Part shown: piece after piece, positions 52,317-59,049 of the stretch | Layout of the letters: the number at the start of each line of letters is the position of its first letter | How positions within the stretch are numbered: the stretch's first letter is position 1 | From: Enterobacter chengduensis | GTDB taxonomy: Bacteria > Pseudomonadota > Gammaproteobacteria > Enterobacterales > Enterobacteriaceae | Direction of reading: 5' to 3' | Assembly (NCBI RefSeq): GCF_001984825.2 | Contig: NZ_CP043318.1 | Coordinates: forward strand, 3,038,001 to 3,102,000 | DNA: 64,000 nt | Position numbers and translations under genes: made by a program | The notes under the pieces: generated by a model | What the model saw: the letters and a program-made list of their open reading frames with translations, nothing else | Told to the model about the DNA's origin: nothing | The model's database searches: none

Positions 52317-53298
52317 CTGGCGAAGTTTCAGGCACAAAAAACTATTCGGCGAAAATTGATTTTCACCCATCTATTCCTCAGCACCACTGAGTTTTATTGC
52401 GTTCAATTGCGTTGACCCGATCGCATTTCGCTTGCGTCAACTTCATGCCCTACACCACCGACTAACATCAACCGTTGTGGCCCCACGGCAAAACATCCAG
52501 ATTCCAACACCATCTTTCTTCGCCGTCGTTTGGTTCCCTTCCTTCTTGTCCAGGTGCTGGCCAAAGATCACAGAGACAGACGCACTAGCCAATATTAGTC
52601 CCAAAACAGCAGAATTTGATTTCGCTCTGTTATTCACGATTGGATGTCCGTTTCCTCCATCACACGCAGCCCCCTGCAACAACCTCGTCGGCCCGAACGA
52701 TGTTATAGGTCTCTGAACGGCTGAGATTTTCAATCGCTGCCCGTGTTCGTTGGCGATCTAACACCAAATGCTCTGCAGAAGCATGGCGATCTGCCTTAAC
52801 CTTCGCCCAACGGTCTAGCCAACCTAAAACCGCTAACAGAAATCCTAATTTGGCAGGAACCAGGCAGGTTAAATTCAACGTTGTATTTCCGAGATAATCA
52901 GCAATTGCTGTGATGGCGATACAAAACCATGACAACCAGATGGTTTGTGGATTTAGCCTCACGCCTTACCCCTGTGGAGCCTACTGTAGATAACAGTGAG
53001 GGTACTGCCGTCATACGGTCGGAATCCTAATCCTATAGAGAGGGTCGCTTCAAAAACTTACAAATGTTAAACTCTTGCGAATCTGAAACAACCCAACTAC
53101 TCATATGCTTAAGCTGACAACGACTCTCTCTCTCTGCTGTTTGACCTTCTGGTGGCGTGGTAGTACGCAACAATGTGGTAAGTGCACGTTACGGCGCTCT
53201 TTCACATGTTGCAGTTGATTAATTAATATTCGAACAACTGGATGAGCTATGTTACAAACCACCATTTTCTGCCAATGTACGATATAGGAAAAGGCATC
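52317..53298. other. Island left part without recognisable genes
   Basis: About 980 bp with no gene I can support. Two minus-strand open frames of 96-100 codons (52443-52733 and 52660-52962) overlap each other. The second would encode a peptide with two hydrophobic stretches (WLSWFCIAITAIADYLG and LGFLLAVLGWLDRW) that could be membrane spans, but no family is recognised. GC content falls toward the right. It may be decayed prophage DNA. Confidence 0.4.
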
Positions 53299-54405
53299 AT
53301 GAAGACGGAAGGCAAAATTAAAATTGCACATGTCGTTGTAGCATCGGAACTTGCTGGAGCGCAACAGATAATACTGGATATACTAAGTAATATAAACAAT
53401 GATAACATAGAGAAATATGTTATTTGTGGTGAACTTCACGATGGTAGCAAAGATTTTATTATGTCTTTTGAAAATGCAAACGTTTCAATAATATCAGTTC
53501 CAGAACTGAAAAGAAATATAGGAAGATCTGATATAAATGCATTTTCAAAATTGTATAAAATATTTAAAGAGCATAAATTTGACATAGTTCATACTAACTC
53601 AACAAAGCCTGCGATAGTAGCAAGAACAGCTGCTAAATTAGCGGGTGTAAAAAATGTTATACATACTGTCCATGGTATTGCCTTCCACAAAAAGGTCCCA
53701 TTCCCGTTGCGTGTAATATATTGGGCTATCGAGTATTTTTCAGCTTTTTTCGGAAATTACAACGTTTCAGTCAATAAATTTTACAAGCGTTTCTACCCTT
53801 TTATTAACACACCTGTAATTCATAATGGAATTAACTTTAACAAGTTCAATTTCAATAAAAATCAACATGACTTCATAAATCTAGCTTTTATGGCAAGGTT
53901 AGATGAACAAAAAAACCCATTAGAATTTTTGAATGCTGCCAAGTTAGTAAAACAAAAATATGGTGGAAGCAGAAAAATTAAGTTTACGTTAGCTGGTGAT
54001 GGTCCTTTAATGAAGGATTGCGTTCAATTTATAAATTCAAATGATATGAAAGACTACGTTTATGTCAAGGGATGGGTAAGAGACAAGAGTGATTTTTATA
54101 ATAGTGTCGATATCCTTTGCCAGCCATCTAATTGGGAAGCATTTGGCCTTGTTTTTGTAGAGGCTGCGTACTTTGAAATACCATCTATAGGTAAGGCTGT
54201 TGAGGGTGTTCCTGAGGTTATAGAGTCATCGATAACTGGTTATACTTATAACGGAGGCGCTGAAGAGCTGAGCAACATAATGATTAAATACATTGAATCT
54301 CCTCAACTCATTAAAGATCATGGGGTTGCGGCAAGGAAGAACGCATTAAAAAAGTTTTCTCTAGACATTATGGTTGATAAATACAAAAAACTTTATGGCC
54401 TCTAG
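53299..54405 (+). CDS. Glycosyltransferase family 4 (GT-B fold), AT-rich, horizontally acquired
   Basis: A 368-residue GT-B glycosyltransferase. N-terminal acceptor domain (KIAHVVVASELAGAQQIIL; DIVHTNSTKPAIVARTAA; HTVHGIAFH) and C-terminal nucleotide-sugar domain with AFMARLDEQKNPLEFLNAAKLV and the E-x7-E motif in PSNWEAFGLVFVEAAYFEIP. GT4 enzymes of this kind build or decorate O-antigen, capsule or lipopolysaccharide core. The start ATG at 53299 follows AAGG. Base composition is strikingly AT-rich, with many AT-ending codons, unlike the liv operon beside it. No partner glycan genes are next to it. Donor and acceptor are unknown. Confidence 0.85.
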   Translation: MKTEGKIKIAHVVVASELAGAQQIILDILSNINNDNIEKYVICGELHDGSKDFIMSFENANVSIISVPELKRNIGRSDINAFSKLYKIFKEHKFDIVHTNSTKPAIVARTAAKLAGVKNVIHTVHGIAFHKKVPFPLRVIYWAIEYFSAFFGNYNVSVNKFYKRFYPFINTPVIHNGINFNKFNFNKNQHDFINLAFMARLDEQKNPLEFLNAAKLVKQKYGGSRKIKFTLAGDGPLMKDCVQFINSNDMKDYVYVKGWVRDKSDFYNSVDILCQPSNWEAFGLVFVEAAYFEIPSIGKAVEGVPEVIESSITGYTYNGGAEELSNIMIKYIESPQLIKDHGVAARKNALKKFSLDIMVDKYKKLYGL

Positions 54406-54534
54406 TTTATATACTTGAATTTATGAAGCGCCCATTCATAGTAGAGTGGGCGTTGAATTACACAGTCAATGTTCTAAACGATACTGCTCAGATCCTAATG
54501 GACCGGATGTTCTCTTAATCATTCTGTTATCTCC

Positions 54535-54799
54535 CTACTCTCCAGCATTTATGTGATTACCGCCCAAAGCAGGATTTGCAACAATTGCAACGGTCGACTC
54601 AGATAGCAATTGCCTATGAGTCAACACAGTCTTTATTGAATTTGATCCCCCGGGAATTGTGAGTATGCCCTCTAGCCCCTCTGCGAGAGTCGGACTGTTG
54701 ATATTTAATTTTTTCCCCGGAAGCAATAAACGCACCACCAGTAATTGAGCAACCTTCAAGAGATGCAGAACTACTCCCTGACAGATTGTTTAGACACAC
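54535..54799 (-). pseudogene. Decayed tail-spike-like or fibre fragment
   Basis: Two overlapping minus-strand frames join through a one-base shift near an A-run at about 54715. The first reads CLNNLSGSSSASLEGCSITG and GAFIASG, the second continues KKLNINSPTLAEGLEGILTI then PGGSNSIKTVLTH and ends at INAGE before a stop. The short Gly/Ser/Asn-rich strands resemble the end of a phage tail-spike or beta-helix fibre, but I cannot name a family. It is truncated at its 5' side against the integrase remnant. Confidence 0.35.
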
Positions 54800-54814
54800 T
54801 CGTGATGGTCTTAA

Positions 54815-54970
54815 CTCGCAGCTCAGGATCTGTCAATTGATTTCCCCTTCAACGATCTGAAAGCAAAAGGCATTTCAGATCTTGAAGGTAAACAGGCAAT
54901 TTCCGGCCATAAGAATTTGCGACAAACGGCAATTTATTGCCGGAAAGTAAAAATGGTACCCGTTGTGTGA
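54815..54970 (+). pseudogene. Phage integrase C-terminal remnant (tyrosine recombinase)
   Basis: About 51 codons to a TGA encode FNDLKAKGISDLEG, KQAISGHKNLRQTAIY and CRKVKMVPVV. This fits the catalytic end of a tyrosine recombinase: the box II GHK histidine and the nucleophile Tyr of the AIYCRK segment, with spacing as in P22/phage-type integrases (family form: HDLKAKGISD...SGHK...ARYDRK). The rest of the gene is absent; an in-frame TAA lies at 54812. It points toward the degenerate tRNA-Leu copy 145 nt away, as an integrase next to its attachment site would. Confidence 0.75.
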
Positions 54971-55049
54971 GGACAGAAAAACTGATTGGATAGGGGCTCG
55001 CGTGAAATCCTCTTAGAATGCATCTTCGTAAAGGAAAATTGCAGGTAAT

Positions 55050-55164
55050 GAAAAACCACCTTCGATGGTTTATACGACGCTGCTTATCATTTATTTTTAC
55101 TCTACTTTTCCCATAGTAGCAGGAGTGAGACTTGTGCCCACACAGCGCAAAAGCCGGAGGCTCT
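55050..55164 (-). repeat. Degenerate copy of the tRNA-Leu 3' end and downstream flank (old attachment site)
   Basis: The segment ATAGTAGCAGGAGTGAGACT...CCCACACAGCGC parallels the preserved tRNA-Leu fragment at 56188-56244 (ATGGTAGCCGGAGTGGGACT...CCCACACAGCGC), and its left flank (AAAACCACCTTCGATGGTTTATACGACGCTGCTTAT, read over 55051-55086) parallels the terminator flank at 56127-56161. The copy has several substitutions, so it is older. It is probably the relict edge of an earlier integration. Confidence 0.75.
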
Positions 55165-55293
55165 CTTACAGGGTAATCACTGATAAAGGTTTCACTCCTG
55201 CCGTGACTATTCAGTCTTTTTAAGAACAATGCCAGCCATCTTAGAGACTGGCATTAACCGCAAGACCACTTACTATATCCAGCGTTAACGTCG

Positions 55294-55971
55294 TTAAATA
55301 AAACTGTCGTCATCATTGCTGTAATCGTCATCAACATCATCGCTCAGCCAGCCGTCATTATTATTACCGAGCGGATCGTTCTGGTTGAGAAAACGGGTGT
55401 CGGAGACATGATTTACGTCACCGTATTTATTACCGACAAATGGCTCACCACCGACGGGCATTGTCGGTTCTTCGATGATATTCACGATCTCTTCCGGCCG
55501 CGACTGATGGAACATATTGGTCAGCATCTCGGCTAGCGCGATGCCACCGGCCACGCCAGCGGCGGTCTGGAGCGCGCCAGCCATAAAACCGCCGCCGCGA
55601 GGAGCCGGCGCTGGCGCCCGCGAGTAATCCGGCGCCGGAGGCTGTTGCGGCTGGGCATTCCAGCTGCTGTTTGGCTGCGGGTTGCTTTTCCCGCCACCAA
55701 ACAGGCCGCCGAGGAAACTGCCGCCCGTAGAGGGTTTGCTTTTTTCCGCGGCTAATTCGCTTTCAAGCTCCTGAACCCGGGCCTGCAGGCGTTTCAGCGC
55801 CGCTTCCTGAATCAAGATCGATTGCGCCATATAGTAGGGGGCCGCAGGCTGCTGTCTGACAAATTCAGCGATCTGACGCTCTGCATCTGCATCCCGCTGG
55901 CTGTTTTGTTGTCCGGCCTGTTTCAGACGTTCAAAAAGGCCGTTGATAAGCTGCTGTTCTTCATATTGCAC
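55294..55971 (-). CDS. DUF2076 family protein
   Basis: A 225-residue protein: an N-terminal helical part (EEQQLINGLFERLKQAG; QQPAAPYYMAQSILIQEAALKRL; a coiled-coil stretch VQELESELAAEKSK), a Gly/Pro/Asn-rich middle (GGSFLGGLFGGGKSN; GGGFMAGALQTAAGVAGGIALAEML, possibly membrane-associated) and an acidic tail rich in Asp and Asn. The family is common in proteobacteria and of unknown function. The GTG at 55971 has a GGAAGG site 8 nt away; the longer frame to 56292 would run through the tRNA fragment and is rejected. Confidence 0.82.
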   Translation of the reverse strand: MQYEEQQLINGLFERLKQAGQQNSQRDADAERQIAEFVRQQPAAPYYMAQSILIQEAALKRLQARVQELESELAAEKSKPSTGGSFLGGLFGGGKSNPQPNSSWNAQPQQPPAPDYSRAPAPAPRGGGFMAGALQTAAGVAGGIALAEMLTNMFHQSRPEEIVNIIEEPTMPVGGEPFVGNKYGDVNHVSDTRFLNQNDPLGNNNDGWLSDDVDDDYSNDDDSFI

Positions 55972-56123
55972 GACAATAACCTTCCGATCTTCAGGGTGGA
56001 TATCATCTAGTTTATCAGCGGCGATAACCTGTGTCTGGCGAGTGAAATGTTTGTTTAAGAATGGTTGCAAGTTAGCGGAAACTCGCTCTGCTTTCGGGGC
56101 GAAAAAACTCAAATTGAAGGCAC

Positions 56124-56147
56124 AAAAAAACCACCTTTCGGTGGTTT
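56124..56147 (-). terminator. Terminator following the tRNA-Leu fragment
   Basis: Stem AAACCACC / GGTGGTTT, 4-nt loop, with a T-run on the minus strand. It lies 40 nt past the tRNA CCA end and is probably the original terminator of the glyW-cysT-leuZ-type tRNA operon. Confidence 0.85.
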
Positions 56148-56187
56148 CACGACACTGCTTATTGCTTTGATTATTCTTTGTTTCCCA

Positions 56188-56244
56188 TGGTAGCCGGAGT
56201 GGGACTTGAACCCACACAGCGCGAACGCCGAGGGATTTTAAATC
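56188..56244 (-). tRNA. 3' fragment of tRNA-Leu(UAA), prophage attachment site
   Basis: Read on the minus strand, this 57-nt segment runs from the anticodon loop (GATTTAAAATC) through the variable arm and T-arm (GGGTTCAAGTCCC) to the CCA end of tRNA-Leu(UAA), matching E. coli leuZ closely. Beyond 56244 the match stops, so the D-arm half is missing. A displaced 3' tRNA end of this kind is left at one side when an element integrates into a tRNA gene; the intact gene should lie past the prophage, right of this window. In E. coli leuZ follows yecA. Confidence 0.88.
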
Positions 56245-56365
56245 ACGCGTGTTATCTATTATAATCATGCACATACGTTTATTTTTCGCCATTAATTCAT
56301 AATTTTTAAATCAGATGAATCAACGGCTTACCGTTATCAAAAAGTCACAATGGCGAAACTTTTTT

Positions 56366-56425
56366 CTGGCCGCGCACCGACATGGGGTGTCGGGGGGCGG
56401 AGGTTAAAATCCTCTCGTCCCGACC
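56366..56425 (+). pseudogene. 5'-truncated tRNA-Pro(GGG) remnant
   Basis: CTGGCCGCGCACCGACATGG (56366-56385) and the rest to CCCGACCA match tRNA-Pro(GGG) (proL) from the D-loop to the CCA end: anticodon stem-loop with GGG, then GGAGGTTAAAATCCTC as T-arm. Deviations include A for C in the T-loop (TTAAAAT instead of TTCAAAT), a base that functional tRNAs need. The acceptor 5' strand and most of the D-arm are absent. It points into the prophage. Confidence 0.8.
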
Positions 56426-56437
56426 AAAAATACATTG

Positions 56438-56466
56438 AAAACCAGCCTCTTACGGCTGGTTTTTTA
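56438..56466. terminator. Terminator at the prophage left edge
   Basis: Stem ACCAGCC / GGCTGGT, 6-nt loop, with A-run before and T-run after on the plus strand. It follows the tRNA-Pro remnant and could also stop the minus-strand humD transcript. Confidence 0.85.
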
Positions 56467-56518
56467 TATCTTCAATTACGCATGGCGAAAGTCTGGTGAA
56501 ATGGTGGTGAAATACAGC

Positions 56519-56839
56519 CTAAATTGCCGGGCAATCATCATCTTCTGCTCTGTTGATAAAGAACGTTACTCTACCCAGAACTTCCACTTCTTCGAGGGCA
56601 TTACCTTCTATCGCCTCGCCATCATCTGTAATGAGTGAAATTCCCATCAGCTTGGCAAACTGCGTGCGCCCGTCGCATAGGATAAGCAATACATCACCTT
56701 GTATTTTTTTCGTGGCAGGTTCAATGACCGCGAATCCAACATCAGTTTCAAGTACCCGGCTATCTACAGAAATATTGCAAAGAACGACTGGAGAAAGCTG
56801 GCGCTCAACGTAATCCATTGCCGGTGAAGGAAAGCCCAT
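56519..56839 (-). CDS. HumD-like protein (UmuD' homologue)
   Basis: A 106-residue protein starting MGFPSPAMDYVERQLS. This equals UmuD from its self-cleavage point (Cys24-Gly25: GFPSPAADYVEQ), so the gene encodes the already cut UmuD'-like form, as HumD of phage P1 does. The body keeps the GDVLLILCDG strand, and VTFFINR aligns with UmuD FGVVIHVV. UmuD Lys97 (TVKKL) aligns to Ala (FAKL), so the self-cleavage dyad seems lost, and about 12 residues around the Ser60 loop are missing. UmuD' proteins serve polymerase V in SOS mutagenesis; the UmuC partner is not here, so the host enzyme would be used. Start overlaps the upstream stop by one base. Confidence 0.75.
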   Translation of the reverse strand: MGFPSPAMDYVERQLSPVVLCNISVDSRVLETDVGFAVIEPATKKIQGDVLLILCDGRTQFAKLMGISLITDDGEAIEGNALEEVEVLGRVTFFINRAEDDDCPAI

Positions 56840-57078
56840 TAGAATACCCTCCCCATGTTACGCAGGATCCAGTAACGGTTGTCGCTGCCGTCGGTGGTCT
56901 TATCTACAAATCCAGTCTGGTTACGTTCTATCCATGAGTTTGCATCCGCATAGCTGAAATGCCAGTTCCTCTCCCTCAGTTCAGCGATGAATTTGTCTGT
57001 ATGCAAGCAAAGATAGCCCTTCGGGTTTTGTTGTATGGCCGCTATAAAAGCAGCACGTACATCCGATAAACGAGGCAT
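56839..57078 (-). CDS. SOS-regulated phage protein of unknown function
   Basis: A 79-residue soluble protein: MPRLSDVRAAFIAAIQQNPK, then HTDKFIAELRERNWHF and YADANSWIERNQTGFVDKTT, ending WILRNMGRVF. I recognise the pattern as common next to UmuD-like genes in prophages but know no function. The ATG at 57078 has a GGAGGGGG site and lies 24 nt from a perfect LexA box. The frame stays open upstream through a Pro-Glu-Pro repeat, but that part is the antisense of the 9-bp repeat and lies upstream of the promoter. Confidence 0.78.
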   Translation of the reverse strand: MPRLSDVRAAFIAAIQQNPKGYLCLHTDKFIAELRERNWHFSYADANSWIERNQTGFVDKTTDGSDNRYWILRNMGRVF

Positions 57079-57101
57079 GAACGCCCCCTCCATTCCAAAT
57101 T

Positions 57102-57121
57102 TACTGTATGCATATACAGTA
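57102..57121. promoter_or_regulatory. LexA (SOS) box, divergent
   Basis: TACTGTATGCATATACAGTA fits the LexA consensus TACTGT-(AT-rich)8-ACAGTA exactly over its conserved ends. It sits between the minus-strand humD pair (24 nt) and the plus-strand dinI-like remnant (43 nt), so it likely repressed both. Confidence 0.95.
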
Positions 57122-57164
57122 GTATTTTTGCTTTCATAGATCAAGTTCGCAAGGAGGTATAGTG

Positions 57165-57352
57165 ATGTTAGTTGAACTGGTTTATGACAAGCGCAATGTT
57201 CAGGGGGTTCAGGGGGTTCAGGGGGTTCAGGGGGTTCAGGGGGTTCAGGGGGTTCAGGGGGTTCAGGGGGTTCAGGGGGTTCAGGGGGTTCAGGGGGTTC
57301 AGGGGCCAGACAGATCATCCTGGCTGAGATGACGAAGCGGGTGCACCAGGTT
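57165..57352 (+). pseudogene. dinI-like gene, broken by repeat, frameshift and 3' deletion
   Basis: With an AAGGAGG site 7 nt upstream, the frame starts [12 protein letters not shown], the usual start of phage DinI-like proteins. A 9-bp repeat then inserts eleven to twelve Val-Gln-Gly units. After the repeat, [16 protein letters not shown], the expected next helix, is in a different frame: the last repeat has four G where the others have five, so the actual frame ends at TGA 57330-57332 (55 codons). The rest of a DinI domain (FPDA... to a LWLV-type end) is absent. DinI proteins modulate RecA filaments; this copy is surely inactive. Confidence 0.7.
57199..57305 (+). repeat. 9-bp tandem repeat (TTCAGGGGG)
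   Basis: Eleven perfect copies of TTCAGGGGG and a partial twelfth (TTCAGGGG) run without any interruption. In the dinI frame it encodes Val-Gln-Gly; on the other strand it encodes Pro-Glu-Pro. Because the unit is a multiple of three, copy-number change keeps frame. It is too short and has no spacers, so it is not a CRISPR. Confidence 0.97.
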
Positions 57353-57368
57353 GGTTTGTGTGTGCATA

Positions 57369-57399
57369 AGGCTGCCGGAATATTCCCGACAGCCTTTTT
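57369..57399 (+). terminator. Terminator, plus strand, after dinI remnant
   Basis: Stem AAGGCTG / CAGCCTT (with an inner CCGG/CCGA part) followed by a run of T. It probably served the intact dinI-like gene, so the 3' deletion spared it. Confidence 0.75.
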
Positions 57400-57402
57400 G
57401 GC

Positions 57403-58002
57403 TTATGCGTCACCTGCAGGTGGTATCGGCCAGGTGATATCCGGCGCTTTCGGCGTGTCTATAGCTTGAACTGCTTTTATGTAGTTCATCCAGGCGATCA
57501 GGCTCGCTTTATCTTCATCGCTGATGATGCCTAACTGTAACTCCGTCTGCCAGAGACTGATCATTGCTTTCGCCTCAAGAAGCAGCGCAGCTTTCTGTTG
57601 CTCCGCCGATTCAACATCAGCAGCGTGCTGAGCTGCAGTATCCGTTACCCATTTTTTACCATTCCATTTCTGATAAGGTCCAGAAGGTGAAATGCCGGTA
57701 AAACCTGCATGGATAGGGCCGATGTAATCGACAGTAGAAGATTTGGCGTCAGTGATTGAATAAACAGTCTCACCCCGATGATCTTCCTCCTGAGTCCACT
57801 CTCCATCTGTAAATACAGCAACCCTGCCGCTCACTTCATCACCCGGATCTTTGTCAGTCGAATATCCTGGCATACTTACGCCGAGATTAATGTATTCATC
57901 AGACCAGCCCGAATATTCCCCCGTCTCGGGGTTGTAATAAAAACAACGAATGTTGCCCGGTTCTGTTGCCAGGCCGTCTTTATCAAAAACAGGTTTCATC
58001 AT
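57403..58002 (-). CDS. Tail fibre assembly chaperone (Tfa-like)
   Basis: A 199-residue Caudovirales tail-fibre assembly protein. The N-terminal part (VFDKDGLATEPGNIRCFYYNPETGEY) and the C-terminal AALLLEAKAMISLWQTELQLG with WMNYIKAVQAID are family marks; the final WPIPP is the common ending. It chaperones trimerisation of the tail fibre encoded just upstream, whose stop overlaps this start by 4 nt. Confidence 0.88.
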   Translation of the reverse strand: MMKPVFDKDGLATEPGNIRCFYYNPETGEYSGWSDEYINLGVSMPGYSTDKDPGDEVSGRVAVFTDGEWTQEEDHRGETVYSITDAKSSTVDYIGPIHAGFTGISPSGPYQKWNGKKWVTDTAAQHAADVESAEQQKAALLLEAKAMISLWQTELQLGIISDEDKASLIAWMNYIKAVQAIDTPKAPDITWPIPPAGDA

Positions 58003-58991
58003 TTAGCCCTTACGAGTAAATTAAATGCGATGTTGCGTGGACGGTTTTCTGCGGCAGTTCTGACCACTTTTGATGTATCGAAATAAACATTTTTCTGGTT
58101 AAAACTACCTGATTGCCCAGTGCTAAGACCCGACTGGGCCAGTTGTGTCATTTGAAATACCCCTGCTGCAGATGCGTTAGCGCCCATTGTTGCATCAAGA
58201 AACTGACCTGTTATTGCCTGCTGAGCATCGCTCTGAGCGCTTAACAGTGCTCTACCACTGTCAATACCACGTCCGTCATCCCAGACTCGAATAAATTCGC
58301 CACGCACATCGGGGAGTATCAGGCTGGGGTTTACCAGAGCAAGTTTGGGATAAGTTGATGCAGAGAAAGATGAGCCATTATATTTGAGGAACACCATATC
58401 GGACCATTCAGGCATGACGGTGTTAGGCATCGCCGATGAAGGCCAGAAGAAAGGCATACCGATCGCCGGTGCTCCGGCTCCAAGACCAAGATTATTCACA
58501 GCCCCAGCAGCAGTCTTATCACCAGTCCCCCCCTGTGAAATACTTAGCGGCTTTGTAAGGGCATTAAGACCTGTGATGTCGTTATTATCACCTTTTTTCG
58601 CCAGTGACTTCTGACCCGGAACTTTTAGAGACGTACCATTAATCACGATGACGACATCGCTGGTCCCGTTCATCACATCAGCGAACCCGCTCATGTAACG
58701 TTGGTACATGGTAAAGGTTTCAGCGATATCTTGCGCAAGGCCATCTACGCTCAGACTGTCGCTCAGCAAAATTGAATACTTCGTTCCCACAGGGATTGCA
58801 GGATTTGCCGCTGGTGTCACGGTGAGGCTAGTTGCTCCGCCGATGGCGGTAATCTGGAATACCTGCGGCGGGCTGGTCAGTGCTATGACGGTACACCCGT
58901 TACGAATTAACGAGCCAGCTGCAGTAAAGTTTGTTCCCGTACCTGTTAGGGTATTTCCGCTGATGGCAATAGTGCCAGTGGTATAAATCAT
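57999..58991 (-). CDS. Phage tail fibre (collar-domain) protein
   Basis: A 330-residue tail fibre protein. The N-terminal strand-rich part (TTGTIAISGNTLTGTGTNF; ITAIGGATSLTVTPAANPAIP) attaches to the tail; the centre has ISQGGTGDKTAAGAVNNLGL, the phage-fibre repeat; the C-terminal part (LILPDVRGEFIRVWDDGRGID; ending RPRNIAFNLLVRAK) is a collar/receptor-binding domain. The ATG at 58991 has GGAG upstream; the longer frame to 59084 overlaps the previous gene and is not used. Confidence 0.87.
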   Translation of the reverse strand: MIYTTGTIAISGNTLTGTGTNFTAAGSLIRNGCTVIALTSPPQVFQITAIGGATSLTVTPAANPAIPVGTKYSILLSDSLSVDGLAQDIAETFTMYQRYMSGFADVMNGTSDVVIVINGTSLKVPGQKSLAKKGDNNDITGLNALTKPLSISQGGTGDKTAAGAVNNLGLGAGAPAIGMPFFWPSSAMPNTVMPEWSDMVFLKYNGSSFSASTYPKLALVNPSLILPDVRGEFIRVWDDGRGIDSGRALLSAQSDAQQAITGQFLDATMGANASAAGVFQMTQLAQSGLSTGQSGSFNQKNVYFDTSKVVRTAAENRPRNIAFNLLVRAK

Positions 58992-59005
58992 ATTTTCTCC
59001 AGGCA

Positions 59006-59034
59006 ATAAAAAACCCCGCCGGAGCGAGGTTTTA
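59006..59034 (-). terminator. Terminator between cor-like gene and tail fibre gene
   Basis: On the minus strand CCTCGC-TCCG-GCGGGG is followed by six T. It lies just before the tail fibre ribosome site, so fibre expression may need readthrough or antitermination. Confidence 0.8.
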
Positions 59035-59049
59035 TTCGAATGAGATGGG

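Larger units (their letters stand above)
55972..56518. other. Attachment-site region between DUF2076 and prophage
   Basis: Non-coding stretch holding, left to right, the DUF2076 upstream region, the tRNA operon terminator, the 3' tRNA-Leu fragment, about 120 bp of AT-rich sequence and a 5'-truncated tRNA-Pro followed by a terminator. Each is listed separately. No protein gene is supported. Confidence 0.7.

Noticed and set aside
52443..52962. Two overlapping minus-strand frames after livF
   Set aside because: Possible membrane stretches only; no ribosome sites or family match, so kept as a region note and not as genes.
54849..55229. 126-codon minus-strand frame
   Set aside because: It runs antisense through the integrase remnant and through the degenerate tRNA copy; no coding signal.
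55972..56292. N-terminal extension of the DUF2076 protein
   Set aside because: The extension would translate the tRNA-Leu fragment and its terminator; the family N-terminus starts at the GTG at 55971.
57199..57305. Possible CRISPR array
   Set aside because: Unit is only 9 bp, contiguous, and has no spacers; no cas genes are present.
56839..57318. 159-codon minus-strand frame with a long Pro-Glu-Pro repeat
   Set aside because: The repeat is the antisense of the 9-bp repeat in the dinI remnant, and lies upstream of the LexA-controlled promoter. The real start is the ATG at 57078 with a strong ribosome site.
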